Shown here in pieces: positions 18,346-26,199 of a stretch of DNA of 64,000 bases. Source of the DNA: CAUZJF01 sp965248605. Its GTDB lineage: Bacteria > Chloroflexota > Dehalococcoidia > Lucifugimonadales > CAUZJF01. The notes below the pieces were generated by a model. That model searched no databases and was not told the DNA's origin. It saw only the letters and a program-made list of their open reading frames with translations. The stretch lies in NCBI GenBank assembly GCA_965248605.1, contig CBDFJV010000007.1:1-64000 (forward strand). The letters are read 5' to 3'. The translations under genes were made by a program, and so were the position numbers. Position 1 is the stretch's first letter. Each line of letters starts with the position of its first letter.

Positions 18346-18386
18346 CCCTACAAAGAGCGAATAGCGCGGCCTCATGAATGACGGTT

Positions 18387-18674
18387 CTACATTTCCCTGA
18401 TCTCGTAGACTCTGATGCTCGCAATATACGGGCAGTCTTTTGCGACTTTTTCCGCGTCATCAAGGCTGTCGGCCTCGATGATGTTGAACCCGGTGATGGA
18501 CTCCATCCCCATTGGGAGGTCTTTGGTCCCGGAGCTCGAAATTTCTCGCCCAGCGGTGAACATACCCTGGTCGACGGTGATGTCGGCGATCGACTCAAAC
18601 CATTTCCCCCACGCCTCCATGATCTCCGGAGTGGGATTCTCGAATCCGTAGTGCAGAAGTGCAAACTTTTTCAC
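18387..18674 (-). CDS. YCII/DGPF-domain family protein
   Basis: A 95-residue ferredoxin-like alpha/beta protein. It begins MKKFALLHYG, has a GREISSSG segment near residue 42, and ends with a helix and strand (SLDDAEKVAKDCPYIASIRV) as in YCII-related proteins. GTG start with AGGAGAGA close upstream. Such genes often sit with ArsR/AHSA1 genes, as here. Activity is unknown. Confidence 0.75.
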   Translation of the reverse strand: MKKFALLHYGFENPTPEIMEAWGKWFESIADITVDQGMFTAGREISSSGTKDLPMGMESITGFNIIEADSLDDAEKVAKDCPYIASIRVYEIREM

Positions 18675-18776
18675 GTCTCTCTCCTTGTAGTGAGTTTTCC
18701 GTTTCTCTCTCTCGCGTCGCGCTACGAAAGGGACTCAGTGTCTCGCGCAGCGTGATGGTCAGCGGCGAGTCATACG

Positions 18777-19274
18777 CTAGTCCGGTCCGTTATTTCTTCC
18801 CTTCTCGTCGACCAGCACTGCTGCTAGCTTCTCGAATGCCTGCCGATACCCCTCTCCCGCGTGGGTTCGGTAATCTCCCTCTGGCAAGCCGGCATGCCGC
18901 AGAGTTATCCGGGTCCGGCCCTCCCCCTCCTCCTCTAGGTTCAACGTCAACACCGTCTCGTGTGGCATACCCCCCATCTCGACCACCTTGCCGTCGGCAT
19001 CTGCAGGGCTCTCCGTCTTCACGAGTCGCTGGACGGGGCCGATCTCCTGATACGTTCCCGTGAGCCACATCTCCTGCCCCTCCGGAGAGCGCATGCAGAG
19101 CAAGAATTTCCCGCCTACTTGCAGGTCGATTGTGCAGTATGGGATGGTGTAGCCCTTGGGGCCGTACCACTGTTTAAACAGTTCTGCCTCCGTCCAGGCC
19201 CACCAGACCATCGGACGGGGCGCCTCGAATACCCGAATGATCTCCAACTCCTCCGTTCTATTCTTCGCCACCAT
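18777..19274 (-). CDS. SRPBCC/AHSA1 (START-like) domain protein
   Basis: A 165-residue protein with the AHSA1 pattern: an N-terminal ELEIIRVFEAPRPMVWWAW, then QWYGPKGY and GGKFLLCM. It ends with a long helix (GEGYRQAFEKLAAVL). The fold makes a deep hydrophobic pocket, but the ligand is unknown. Its start overlaps the end of the ArsR gene (19258-19274), so the two are translationally coupled. Confidence 0.85.
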   Translation of the reverse strand: MVAKNRTEELEIIRVFEAPRPMVWWAWTEAELFKQWYGPKGYTIPYCTIDLQVGGKFLLCMRSPEGQEMWLTGTYQEIGPVQRLVKTESPADADGKVVEMGGMPHETVLTLNLEEEGEGRTRITLRHAGLPEGDYRTHAGEGYRQAFEKLAAVLVDEKGRNNGPD

Positions 19275-19632
19275 TGGTGAGTCTCCTTTCTTTCGAATCG
19301 TTTGGCTCTTGTAGTTGCAGTAACACGGAGTCTAAGCGCTCGAATCGCTCTTCCCACAAAATCCTATAGCGCTCTATCCAGTCAGCCACCTCCTTCAGCT
19401 TCTTTGTCTCCAACCTGCATGGGCGCCATTGGGCCTCCCTCCCCTTGCTGATTAGCCCAGCCTTCTCCAGCACCTTCAGGTGCTTCGAGATCGCAGGAAG
19501 AGTCAACGCGAAAGGCGCGGCTAACTCCATCACCCCTACCGCCCGCCTCTCGGACGCGAGCCGCTCCAAAATAGCTCGCCGCGTCGGGTCCGCCAGCGCC
19601 GCAAACGTCGTATCCAGTACCTCAGTTGACAC
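19258..19632 (-). CDS. ArsR-family transcriptional regulator
   Basis: A 124-residue winged HTH: ADPTRRAILERLASERRAVG at residues about 15-34, then LTLPAISKHLKVLEKAGLIS as recognition helix and wing. The Cys motif of metal-sensing ArsR proteins is absent, so it belongs with the regulators paired with AHSA1 proteins. GTG start. It heads a three-gene operon with AHSA1 and YCII genes and probably autoregulates it. Confidence 0.85.
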   Translation of the reverse strand: MSTEVLDTTFAALADPTRRAILERLASERRAVGVMELAAPFALTLPAISKHLKVLEKAGLISKGREAQWRPCRLETKKLKEVADWIERYRILWEERFERLDSVLLQLQEPNDSKERRLTNGGEE

Positions 19633-19880
19633 TCTATTTCACCATATGGCTAATTAACTATCAGGTAAAATACTCCATCGACGCGACGATGTCAAGATCC
19701 TCTCAAACAAACAAGGCGGGCCGTTGGGATTCGGCGAAGCCGAACCGGACATCAAAGCATTGCCCTTCACTTGACGACTTTCAACCGCGCAAGCTACGAT
19801 AGTCGTACGCTCAGAAGCGAGACACAACGCTTGGGAACCCGCTAGCGGCGGCAAGCCGCAACCTCACATCGACTACGTAG

Positions 19881-19910
19881 CCTCCCGCGTTCTTACGCGA
19901 TCGCGGGGGG
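19881..19910 (+). promoter_or_regulatory. Leader hairpin upstream of thrS
   Basis: CCTCCCGCG pairs with CGCGGGGGG (one T-G) around a 12-base loop. A smaller alternative stem, GCGT/ACGC, lies inside it, so two exclusive folds exist. There is no T-run and no T-box consensus. The rest of 19633-20017 holds nothing else I can name. An attenuation role for thrS is a guess. Confidence 0.3.
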
Positions 19911-20017
19911 CTTGTCTTGTCCTCTACCCCCAAGACCTTCCGGGCGCCCCCCTGGTGTAAGATTCCCGAAGTGGACTTTCCCCGACGCTGCCCGGCTCCC
20001 ATGAAAGGACTCACCCA

Positions 20018-21760
20018 ATGGTTTTGAAACAAGACTCGGAACTCGCCGAGCTGAGAAAGCGGATTCGACATTCCGCCTCCCATGTGATGGCCGACGTCGT
20101 GACGACGATGTACCCGGACGCCAAGCTGGCCATCGGTCCGCCCACCGATGACGGCTTCTACTACGACTTCCTGGTGCCGGAGCCCTTCGCCGATGAAGAC
20201 CTGCCGAAGATCGAGGCGGCTATGCGGGAGACCATCGCCCGCGATCTCGATTTCGAGCACCACGAGTACGGGCGGGCCGACGCGCTCTCCATGAACGCAG
20301 ACGAGCCGCTCAAGCTCGAAATCATCGATGGGATCCCCGAAGAGGAGGCGATCACGACCTACAAGCACGGCGACTTCGAGGACCTCTGCGCCGGGCCCCA
20401 TGTCGAGTCCACCGGACGGATACCTGCGTTCAAACTGCTCAGCGTGGCCGGCGCCTACTGGCGAGGGGACGAGAACCGCCAGATGCTGCAGCGCATCTAC
20501 GGCACGGCGTTCGAGTCCCAGGAAGCTCTCGACGAACACCTCGAAAGATTGGAAGAGGCGAAGCTGCGAGACCACCGAACTCTCGGTCGCGCGCTCGACC
20601 TCTTCTCGGTGCACGACGAGATCGGGCCCGGCCTGATCGTATGGCACCCCAAAGGCGCCCGTGTCCGGGGCTTGATCGAAGACTTCTGGAAGCAGGAGCA
20701 CTACCGCTCCGGATACGACCTGGTGTACACGCCTCATATCGGGCGGGCGGCACTGTGGCAGACGAGCGGCCACCTCGATTTTTTCCAGGAGAACATGTAC
20801 GCGCCGATGGACATGGACGGCCAGGACTACTACTTGAAGCCCATGAACTGCCCGTTCCACATTACGTACTACAAGACGGGGCTCCACAGTTACCGAGACC
20901 TTCCGATGCGGATCGGAGAGCTTGGCACCGTGTACAGAAACGAGCGCGGCGGCGTTCTGCACGGATTGGAGCGCGTCCGCGGCCTTACCCAGGACGACGC
21001 CCATATCTTCTGCCGGCCCGACCAGGTCGAGGAGGAAGTCAACGGCGTCCTCGACCTGACCTTCCACTTGCTGCGGAGCTTCGGGCTGCACGATTACCAG
21101 GTCATGCTCTCGACTCGCCCGGATAAGGCCGTCGGCGAGTTAGGCCAGTGGGAGCTGGCGACCGAATCGTTGAGCCGCACGCTGAAGGGCCGGGGGATCG
21201 CCTACGACGTGGATGAAGGAGGCGGAGCGTTCTACGGCCCCAAGATCGACATCCATATCCCGGACGCCGTCGGACGCCTCTGGCAATGCACCACCGTCCA
21301 GTTCGACTTCAACCTGCCGGAACGGTTCGAGCTCCGATACATCGGCGAAGACGGGAAAGAACACCAACCGTACATGATCCATCGCGCCGTGCTCGGCGCA
21401 CTGGAGCGGTTCATGGCGGTGCTGATCGAACACTACGGTGGCGCGTTCCCTGTCTGGCTGGCGCCCGTGCAGGCAGAGATCATACCCATCGCTGAGCGTC
21501 ACCACGACTATGCGAGCAGCGTGGAAAAGCAACTCGCCGAGGCCGGCATCAGGGTGCACAACGACACCCGCAACGAGCGTATGAACGCCAAGATCAGGGA
21601 CGCGCAGCTCCAGAAGATCCCATACATGCTGGTAGTCGGCGACCGCGAAGCTGAAGGCGACGCAGCGTCGGTCCGGTTGCGTAGCGGAGAGGACCTCGGC
21701 GCCCTTCCCGTTTCCGAGGTTGTCGCTCGCATCACCGCTGAGGCGGAGGCGCGGACGTAG
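20018..21760 (+). CDS. thrS: Threonyl-tRNA synthetase lacking the TGS domain
   Basis: A 580-residue class II synthetase that charges tRNA-Thr. The editing domain comes first, with HSASH near residue 18 and DLCAGPH near residue 125. The catalytic core follows: PMNCPFH (a Zn ligand), YRNERGGVLHGLERVRG (motif 2) and MIHRAVLGALERF (motif 3). An anticodon-binding domain ends the protein. Common bacterial ThrRS has an extra N-terminal TGS domain of about 60 residues, and none is visible in frame upstream. ATG at 20018 with AAAGGA about ten bases upstream. Confidence 0.95.
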   Translation: MVLKQDSELAELRKRIRHSASHVMADVVTTMYPDAKLAIGPPTDDGFYYDFLVPEPFADEDLPKIEAAMRETIARDLDFEHHEYGRADALSMNADEPLKLEIIDGIPEEEAITTYKHGDFEDLCAGPHVESTGRIPAFKLLSVAGAYWRGDENRQMLQRIYGTAFESQEALDEHLERLEEAKLRDHRTLGRALDLFSVHDEIGPGLIVWHPKGARVRGLIEDFWKQEHYRSGYDLVYTPHIGRAALWQTSGHLDFFQENMYAPMDMDGQDYYLKPMNCPFHITYYKTGLHSYRDLPMRIGELGTVYRNERGGVLHGLERVRGLTQDDAHIFCRPDQVEEEVNGVLDLTFHLLRSFGLHDYQVMLSTRPDKAVGELGQWELATESLSRTLKGRGIAYDVDEGGGAFYGPKIDIHIPDAVGRLWQCTTVQFDFNLPERFELRYIGEDGKEHQPYMIHRAVLGALERFMAVLIEHYGGAFPVWLAPVQAEIIPIAERHHDYASSVEKQLAEAGIRVHNDTRNERMNAKIRDAQLQKIPYMLVVGDREAEGDAASVRLRSGEDLGALPVSEVVARITAEAEART

Positions 21761-21792
21761 CGACTGCTCGGCGGTCCCACACCAATCGATCC

Positions 21793-22908
21793 ATGCCCAC
21801 GAGTCGGCGGCCGGGTCGGAAACCCGATGGGCCTCCCCGGACGGGTCCGAGCCGGCCGTGGCTCGACTTCGAGATGGAGGTAGTCCAAGGGCTCGAGGAG
21901 TTCGCCGAAGGTGAACTCGCGCGCCGCATGGGCGCCGAAGCGATCGTTGTTGGGCGGCCTGTTCCCGGAAGGATCGCCATTCGATATCGCGGCAGTCCCG
22001 CCGCGCTCAACGGGCTGCGGTCGGTCGCGGCGGTCCACATGATTGAGAGCTACGAGGTAGCCAGACCCCGAGCGCTCCTCGGGCACGAGAACCTCACCAG
22101 GCTCCGACGCCTGATCGAGGGTATCGTCGGCCTGTTCCCACGAGGGTCATTCGAGACCTTCCGCATCAGCGCGGCCGGCGCCGATTCGAGCACGTTCAAG
22201 CGTCTGGGTGACGAGATCGGGACCGCGACCCGACTGGTCGCGACCGAGGAGCCGGCGCATCTACAACTGGCGTTCCGTCGAACACCGGGCCTTCGAACAG
22301 GGTGGCAGGTTCTCGTCAGGCTGAGTCCCATGCCACTTTCGGCCCGAAAATGGCGCGTCTGCGACCTGCCCGGCGCGCTCAATGCGACGATCGCTCACGT
22401 GATGGTCGAGCTGGCCGGCGTACCCCAAGACGGGACGTTGGTGAACCTCGCTTGCGGCTCGGGTACCCTGATGGCCGAGGGTCCGGAGCTCGGCCCGACG
22501 GGCGTCGTCTTAGGCTGCGACACCAGCACAGACGCACTCGAATGTGCCTCCGCGAACATCCGCGCCGCAGGACGTGCCGGTCGAACGCAGCTGCTACTCG
22601 CCGACGCCCGGCGGGTCCCGGCGCCGATGGCCTGCGCCGACGCGATAGTGGCTGACATGCCGTACGGGATGCTATCCGGAGCCGGTGTCAAGCTCGGACC
22701 TCTGTACTCGGGAGTGGTACCCGAGGCCACCCGCCTGGCGCGGCCAGGCGCGGCGTTGGTGGTCATCACGTCGGCAAGAAAGCACTTCGAGGACGCACTC
22801 AGACGCCACGAAGCCAGCTGGCGGATCGACAGGGTGATCCGGTTGCAGGTGCCATTCCGCAGCGGTTACATCAAGCCCCAGATATACGTTCTCAGGCGGC
22901 GACCATAG
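21793..22908 (+). CDS. THUMP-domain RNA methyltransferase (Trm14/RlmL-like)
   Basis: A 371-residue protein. The N-terminal half matches the ferredoxin-like plus THUMP layout. The C-terminal half is a SAM methyltransferase with NLACGSGTLMAE near residue 218 and ADMPYG near residue 283, the catalytic D/N-P-P-Y motif in a Met-variant form. Such enzymes make m2G in tRNA or 23S rRNA; which one cannot be told. It starts 32 bases after thrS, probably in the same transcript. Confidence 0.8.
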   Translation: MPTSRRPGRKPDGPPRTGPSRPWLDFEMEVVQGLEEFAEGELARRMGAEAIVVGRPVPGRIAIRYRGSPAALNGLRSVAAVHMIESYEVARPRALLGHENLTRLRRLIEGIVGLFPRGSFETFRISAAGADSSTFKRLGDEIGTATRLVATEEPAHLQLAFRRTPGLRTGWQVLVRLSPMPLSARKWRVCDLPGALNATIAHVMVELAGVPQDGTLVNLACGSGTLMAEGPELGPTGVVLGCDTSTDALECASANIRAAGRAGRTQLLLADARRVPAPMACADAIVADMPYGMLSGAGVKLGPLYSGVVPEATRLARPGAALVVITSARKHFEDALRRHEASWRIDRVIRLQVPFRSGYIKPQIYVLRRRP

Positions 22909-22942
22909 GACGGCGAAGCTCGGAAGAAACCCAGGATTCCTG

Positions 22943-22971
22943 TTGCCAGCTATGAGGCCGTATGCTATAGT
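22943..22971 (+). promoter_or_regulatory. Sigma70-type promoter for infC-rpmI-rplT
   Basis: TTGCCA and TATAGT are separated by exactly 17 bases, and TG sits one base before the -10. Each hexamer matches the consensus at five of six positions. It lies 56 bases before the infC start. Confidence 0.65.
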
Positions 22972-23026
22972 CGGTGAGTCGTTTTAGAGAGCAGCGTTCT
23001 CAGCGCCACTCTGACGAGGTGCAGGT

Positions 23027-23599
23027 ATACCGAGAGATTATAGGATTAACGCCCGAATCCGGATTCCGGAGGTCCGGCTGGTCGACGAGAAAAGTAACCA
23101 GCTGGGCGTTATGCCTACGCGTCAGGCGTTGGAGCTTGCCGAAGAGCGTGGGCTAGACTTGGTTGAGGTCGCGCCGGGTGCGAGCCCGCCCGTGTGCCGA
23201 CTGATGGACTATGGGCGGTTCCGTTACGAGGCCACCCGCAAGGAGCGGGAGGCCCGCAAGGAACAAAAGGCCAACGCTTCCAACGAGCTGCGCGAGGTCC
23301 GACTCAAGACTCGAATAGGCGAGCATGATCGCTCGGCTAAAGTACGGCAAGTCAAGCGGCTTTTGGGAGAAGGAGCCAAGGTCAAGGTTTCGGTGATGTT
23401 CCGCGGGAGGGAGATCACTCACCCGGAGGTCGGCATGGCAGTGCTCAAGGCGGTGGCTGATGACCTCGGCGAGGATGTCCTGGTTGAAAAGACACCGTCC
23501 TTCGAGGGACGCTTCCTTACCATGATTATCAACTCCGCCGGCCCCAACTCACGCAAGCGGGCGAAGAAAGAGGAGGCCAAGGCAGTTGCCAAAGCTTAA
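23027..23599 (+). CDS. infC: Translation initiation factor IF-3 with a rare AUA start
   Basis: IF-3 binds the 30S subunit and rejects non-canonical start codons. The product has the normal two-domain form: RINARIRIPEVRLVDEK at the N terminus, then LAEERGLDLVEVAPGA, and a C-terminal domain with KVSVMFRGREITHPE. IF-3 homology extends upstream of the first ATG (23111) back to about 23030, where the only in-frame start candidates after the stop at 23012 are ATA (23027) and ATT (23045). ATA has GAGGT seven bases upstream and gives (M)PRDYRINARI, the better match. Many bacterial infC genes start at AUU, allowing autoregulation; AUA would serve likewise. Length is 190 residues. Confidence 0.85.
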   Translation: MPRDYRINARIRIPEVRLVDEKSNQLGVMPTRQALELAEERGLDLVEVAPGASPPVCRLMDYGRFRYEATRKEREARKEQKANASNELREVRLKTRIGEHDRSAKVRQVKRLLGEGAKVKVSVMFRGREITHPEVGMAVLKAVADDLGEDVLVEKTPSFEGRFLTMIINSAGPNSRKRAKKEEAKAVAKA

Positions 23600-23795
23600 G
23601 ACCCGCAAGAGTGCATCGACGCGGTTCCGCGTAACCGGCACCGGAAAGCTCTTGCGTATGAGAGGCCCACGGGGCCACTTTCGCCGTCGGAAGTCCGCGA
23701 GTGTGAAGCGGCAGCTCGCTCGCAAGACCGGCGTGGCCGCAAGCGATTCAGGTCGCGTCAGGAGAATGCTAGGGGCCGGGGCCCGAAAGCGGTAG
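23586..23795 (+). CDS. rpmI: 50S ribosomal protein L35
   Basis: A 69-residue basic protein beginning (M)PKLKTRKSASTRFRVTGTGK, typical of L35. It starts with TTG and overlaps the end of infC by 14 bases, so it is translationally coupled. The order infC-rpmI-rplT is conserved in bacteria. Confidence 0.95.
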   Translation: MPKLKTRKSASTRFRVTGTGKLLRMRGPRGHFRRRKSASVKRQLARKTGVAASDSGRVRRMLGAGARKR

Positions 23796-23802
23796 AGACA
23801 CC

Positions 23803-24168
23803 ATGAGGATCAAACGAGGCGTTACCAGACATCGACGCCACAAGAAGGTGCTGAAGCAGACCGCCGGACACCGAGGTGGGCGGCACCGGCTTTACAGACA
23901 GGCGCATGAGTCGCTTCTCCATGCCCTCCACTACTCGTACGCTCACCGCCGCCAGAAGAAGGGCGCGATGCGGCGGCTGTGGAACATCCGCATCAATGCT
24001 GCTGCCCGGGCAAACGGGCTCTCCTACAGCAAGCTTATCCACGGGCTCAAGCTCGCCGGAATCGAGATCGACCGCAAGATACTGGCTGAGCTCGCCGTCC
24101 GAGATAGCGATGGCTTCGCCAAGGTGGCGGACCGGGCCAAGGAACAACTGGCAGCTTCGCCAGCCTAG
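23803..24168 (+). CDS. rplT: 50S ribosomal protein L20
   Basis: A 121-residue basic protein with the L20 hallmarks: an N-terminal RIKRGVTRHRRHKKVLKQ helix, then RRLWNIRINAAARANG and YSKLIHGLK. L20 is an early assembly protein of the 50S subunit and in several bacteria represses its own operon. It lies seven bases after rpmI and ends just before an intrinsic terminator. Confidence 0.97.
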   Translation: MRIKRGVTRHRRHKKVLKQTAGHRGGRHRLYRQAHESLLHALHYSYAHRRQKKGAMRRLWNIRINAAARANGLSYSKLIHGLKLAGIEIDRKILAELAVRDSDGFAKVADRAKEQLAASPA

Positions 24169-24191
24169 ACCTCAGTCTTAGGTCCGACGCA

Positions 24192-24214
24192 AGAGGCGTC
24201 GATACGCCTCTTTT
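24192..24214 (+). terminator. Intrinsic terminator of the infC operon
   Basis: AGAGGCGT pairs with ACGCCTCT around loop CGAT, followed by TTT. It lies 24 bases after rplT. Confidence 0.8.
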
Positions 24215-24281
24215 GGCCATGATCGACCGTCCCGAACGCAGCCGTAATTCTGATCAACGATCCCATCTCGGCCCGGTAGTC

Positions 24282-24311
24282 TTGAATCATACCTACGTTT
24301 TCTGCTAGATT
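24282..24311 (+). promoter_or_regulatory. Possible sigma70-type promoter
   Basis: TTGAAT and TAGATT are separated by 18 bases, 69 bases before the coiled-coil gene. Confidence 0.4.
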
Positions 24312-24379
24312 TTTTCTGAAGGTTCTTTTCGCGATCGACCTTCCAGAACACCGCTAACAGGGTCGGCTCCGTCGAGAGA

Positions 24380-25159
24380 ATGGCCAGCCAGTCACCCGCT
24401 AGAGTGGACGACATGGGCCGCGCCAGGGCCCGGTACAAGTCCGCTCGCCAGGCCGAGATGAACGCCATCGGCGCGCTTCGAGAGGCCGAGTACCGCTTCC
24501 AAAGGTGTCGCGACGCCAGAGTAGAGGCGACCGGCGCGGTTGAGGCGGCTCGCTACAAAGAGGAGCGATCCAAGCGAGAGCTCAACCGGGCGCGAGTCGC
24601 CTTGCAGGAGGCCTGCCAGCGCGGTCGTCGAGTCGAGCGACTTGAGGCGGATCTCCGGCTGCGAGAGGCCGACGGCCGGCAAGCCGGGCTGGATTTCAAA
24701 AGGTGGAAAGACGAGGCCGCGCGCGCAGAGAGCGAGTTCCAGGAGCTCTCGAGACGTGTCGACCAGCGCAAGACCGAGCTCCACAACCGCAGACAAGAGG
24801 TAGCACGCTGGAAGTCAGCGCTAGACGCGTTGAGCCGGCGGCCAGAACAGGATACTGACGGCAAGCCTGCACCCGGCCACGCCGGCCCGTCCCTAGCCGT
24901 GACCGATCGCGCAGTCGAGTCGCTGAAGCTCTTGCTGGAGACGATAGACCACCGTCCGGATCAAGCGTTTCGATTGCTGGTCGACGACGCGGGTAAAGTA
25001 AAGCTTGAGGTCGACTCCGCCGGCCCGACCGACCAAGTGGTGGTTTATCGAGGCAGGCCGGTGCTGATAGTGAACCAGCCGCTGCCTGACAGCGTGATCG
25101 GATCCAAACTAGACGTCACGTCGACACCGGACGGACCCGTCTTTTACCTCGCCCGATAG
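24380..25159 (+). CDS. Coiled-coil protein with degenerate HesB/IscA-like C-terminal domain
   Basis: A 259-residue protein in two parts. Residues about 12-155 are Arg/Glu/Ala-rich heptads without Pro, predicted as a long coiled coil. After a Pro/Gly linker, residues about 170-259 follow the A-type Fe-S carrier layout: a first helix (VTDRAVESLKLLLE), a beta-rich middle, then VLIVNQPLPDSVIGSKLDV. All three conserved cysteines of IscA/HesB proteins are absent, so cluster binding is unlikely. The function is unknown; a structural or scaffold role is a guess. It has its own possible promoter and converges on the oxidase locus. Confidence 0.55.
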   Translation: MASQSPARVDDMGRARARYKSARQAEMNAIGALREAEYRFQRCRDARVEATGAVEAARYKEERSKRELNRARVALQEACQRGRRVERLEADLRLREADGRQAGLDFKRWKDEAARAESEFQELSRRVDQRKTELHNRRQEVARWKSALDALSRRPEQDTDGKPAPGHAGPSLAVTDRAVESLKLLLETIDHRPDQAFRLLVDDAGKVKLEVDSAGPTDQVVVYRGRPVLIVNQPLPDSVIGSKLDVTSTPDGPVFYLAR

Positions 25160-25165
25160 GCAGGC

Positions 25166-25804
25166 TCAGCCAAGCAGTTTTCGTATGTCGTGGACGATCT
25201 CTTCGGGGTCCAACGGGAGCGTAAAGAGCACGCGCATGACCCGCTCTCGGTCGATGAGATAAACCGGAGCCGAATGGCTGATCGTGTATTGCTCTATTGT
25301 TTCTCGCAAGAATTCGTTGACTCCGCCGCGAGTAGCTGTCGCCGCCGGCGCCGCTCCGGTCACGGCCGTGTGTGAAGCGTCGTCCACGATCGGGTCGACG
25401 AAGTAGGCCTTCCACACGCCGGACAGCTGCTCCCGGTCTCCGACCAGATACGCCCAGTTATCGAGCATCCCCCACTTTTCCGAGTACTCGTGGGCCGCCT
25501 GCACAGTATCGCGGGCCGGGTCGATGCTGATGACGACAATCCCGACATCGTCGGCCTCCTCACCCAGCAGACTATGAACGTCCCTCAGGTGATTCGCCAC
25601 GATAGGACAGATGTCAGGGCACGCGGTGTAGAGGAAGGTGAGGACAACGACGTCTTCTGAATAGTCTCCCAACGAGACCGGCTGGTCGAACTGGTCGCGC
25701 AGTTCGAAAGCGGGCGCAGTGTCTCCGGAGGTCAACACCGTTCCGAGCAGGGGGTCTTGCTCCGAGCAGCCCGTTATTGCAGCGGCGGCGACGGCCAGCG
25801 CCAC
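25166..25804 (-). CDS. SCO1/SenC family copper chaperone
   Basis: A 212-residue thioredoxin-fold lipoprotein. The lipobox is ITGCS near residue 13. The copper-binding motif CPDIC (Cys-x3-Cys) lies near residue 62 with the distant His in ISHSAPVYL. SCO proteins deliver copper to the CuA site of oxidase subunit II. A GTG at 25804 is the only usual start after an upstream stop, but it leaves a short signal peptide without basic residues; translation may begin earlier at a rare codon. It is the last gene of the oxidase cluster. Confidence 0.88.
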   Translation of the reverse strand: MALAVAAAAITGCSEQDPLLGTVLTSGDTAPAFELRDQFDQPVSLGDYSEDVVVLTFLYTACPDICPIVANHLRDVHSLLGEEADDVGIVVISIDPARDTVQAAHEYSEKWGMLDNWAYLVGDREQLSGVWKAYFVDPIVDDASHTAVTGAAPAATATRGGVNEFLRETIEQYTISHSAPVYLIDRERVMRVLFTLPLDPEEIVHDIRKLLG

Positions 25805-25866
25805 GTATCCCAGGAATGCCGCAAGGTGCAGGCGTTGGCGAAAAGGCCCGATTGGGTCGAGGGCCT

Positions 25867-26076
25867 CTATCCGCTACGTTCCGCGGAGCGTTGCAACAGT
25901 GCCGCGACGGTTGGCACGCCGACGACCAACGCCGCGCCGACCCCAACGACGGCAAACTCGCCAGCAGCAGCGTATATAACCATGAACGCCACTCCCAGGC
26001 CGCCCGCGTAGCCGACTATGACTAGACCGGCTAACAACGGAAACAGCAGCGCCATGCCGAAGCGGTTGTCGTTCAT
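25867..26076 (-). CDS. Small membrane protein of the oxidase cluster
   Basis: A 69-residue product from the ATG at 26076 (MNDNRFGMALLFPLLAG) with two hydrophobic helices, residues about 7-27 and 30-55. I do not recognise a family. Its place between ctaG and the SCO gene suggests a role in oxidase assembly or as a small subunit. Confidence 0.5.
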   Translation of the reverse strand: MNDNRFGMALLFPLLAGLVIVGYAGGLGVAFMVIYAAAGEFAVVGVGAALVVGVPTVAALLQRSAERSG

Positions 26077-26131
26077 TTTTGGATGTCCTGCTTTTGCATT
26101 GAAGTTCTCTTTCAGATGTAGGTTGCCCGTT

Positions 26132-26199
26132 CCCACCCTGCCCCCTTCGAGGGGGGAAGGGATTCTTACCTCCTCCCCTCTCGGGGATAAGGTGGAGCC
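26132..26199. repeat. GC-rich intergenic repeat with hairpins
   Basis: Between ctaG and the small membrane gene. It contains CCCCCTTCGAGGGGG, a perfect 6-bp stem, and a second block CCCCTCTCGGGG. It resembles dispersed palindromic repeats rather than coding DNA. Confidence 0.45.

Noticed and set aside
19640..20010. T-box riboswitch before thrS
   Set aside because: No T-box consensus or stem I pattern was found. Only a hairpin without a T-run remains.
19811..21091. Minus-strand ORF of 426 aa covering the thrS start
   Set aside because: It is antisense to the conserved editing and catalytic domains of ThrRS and has no recognisable sequence.
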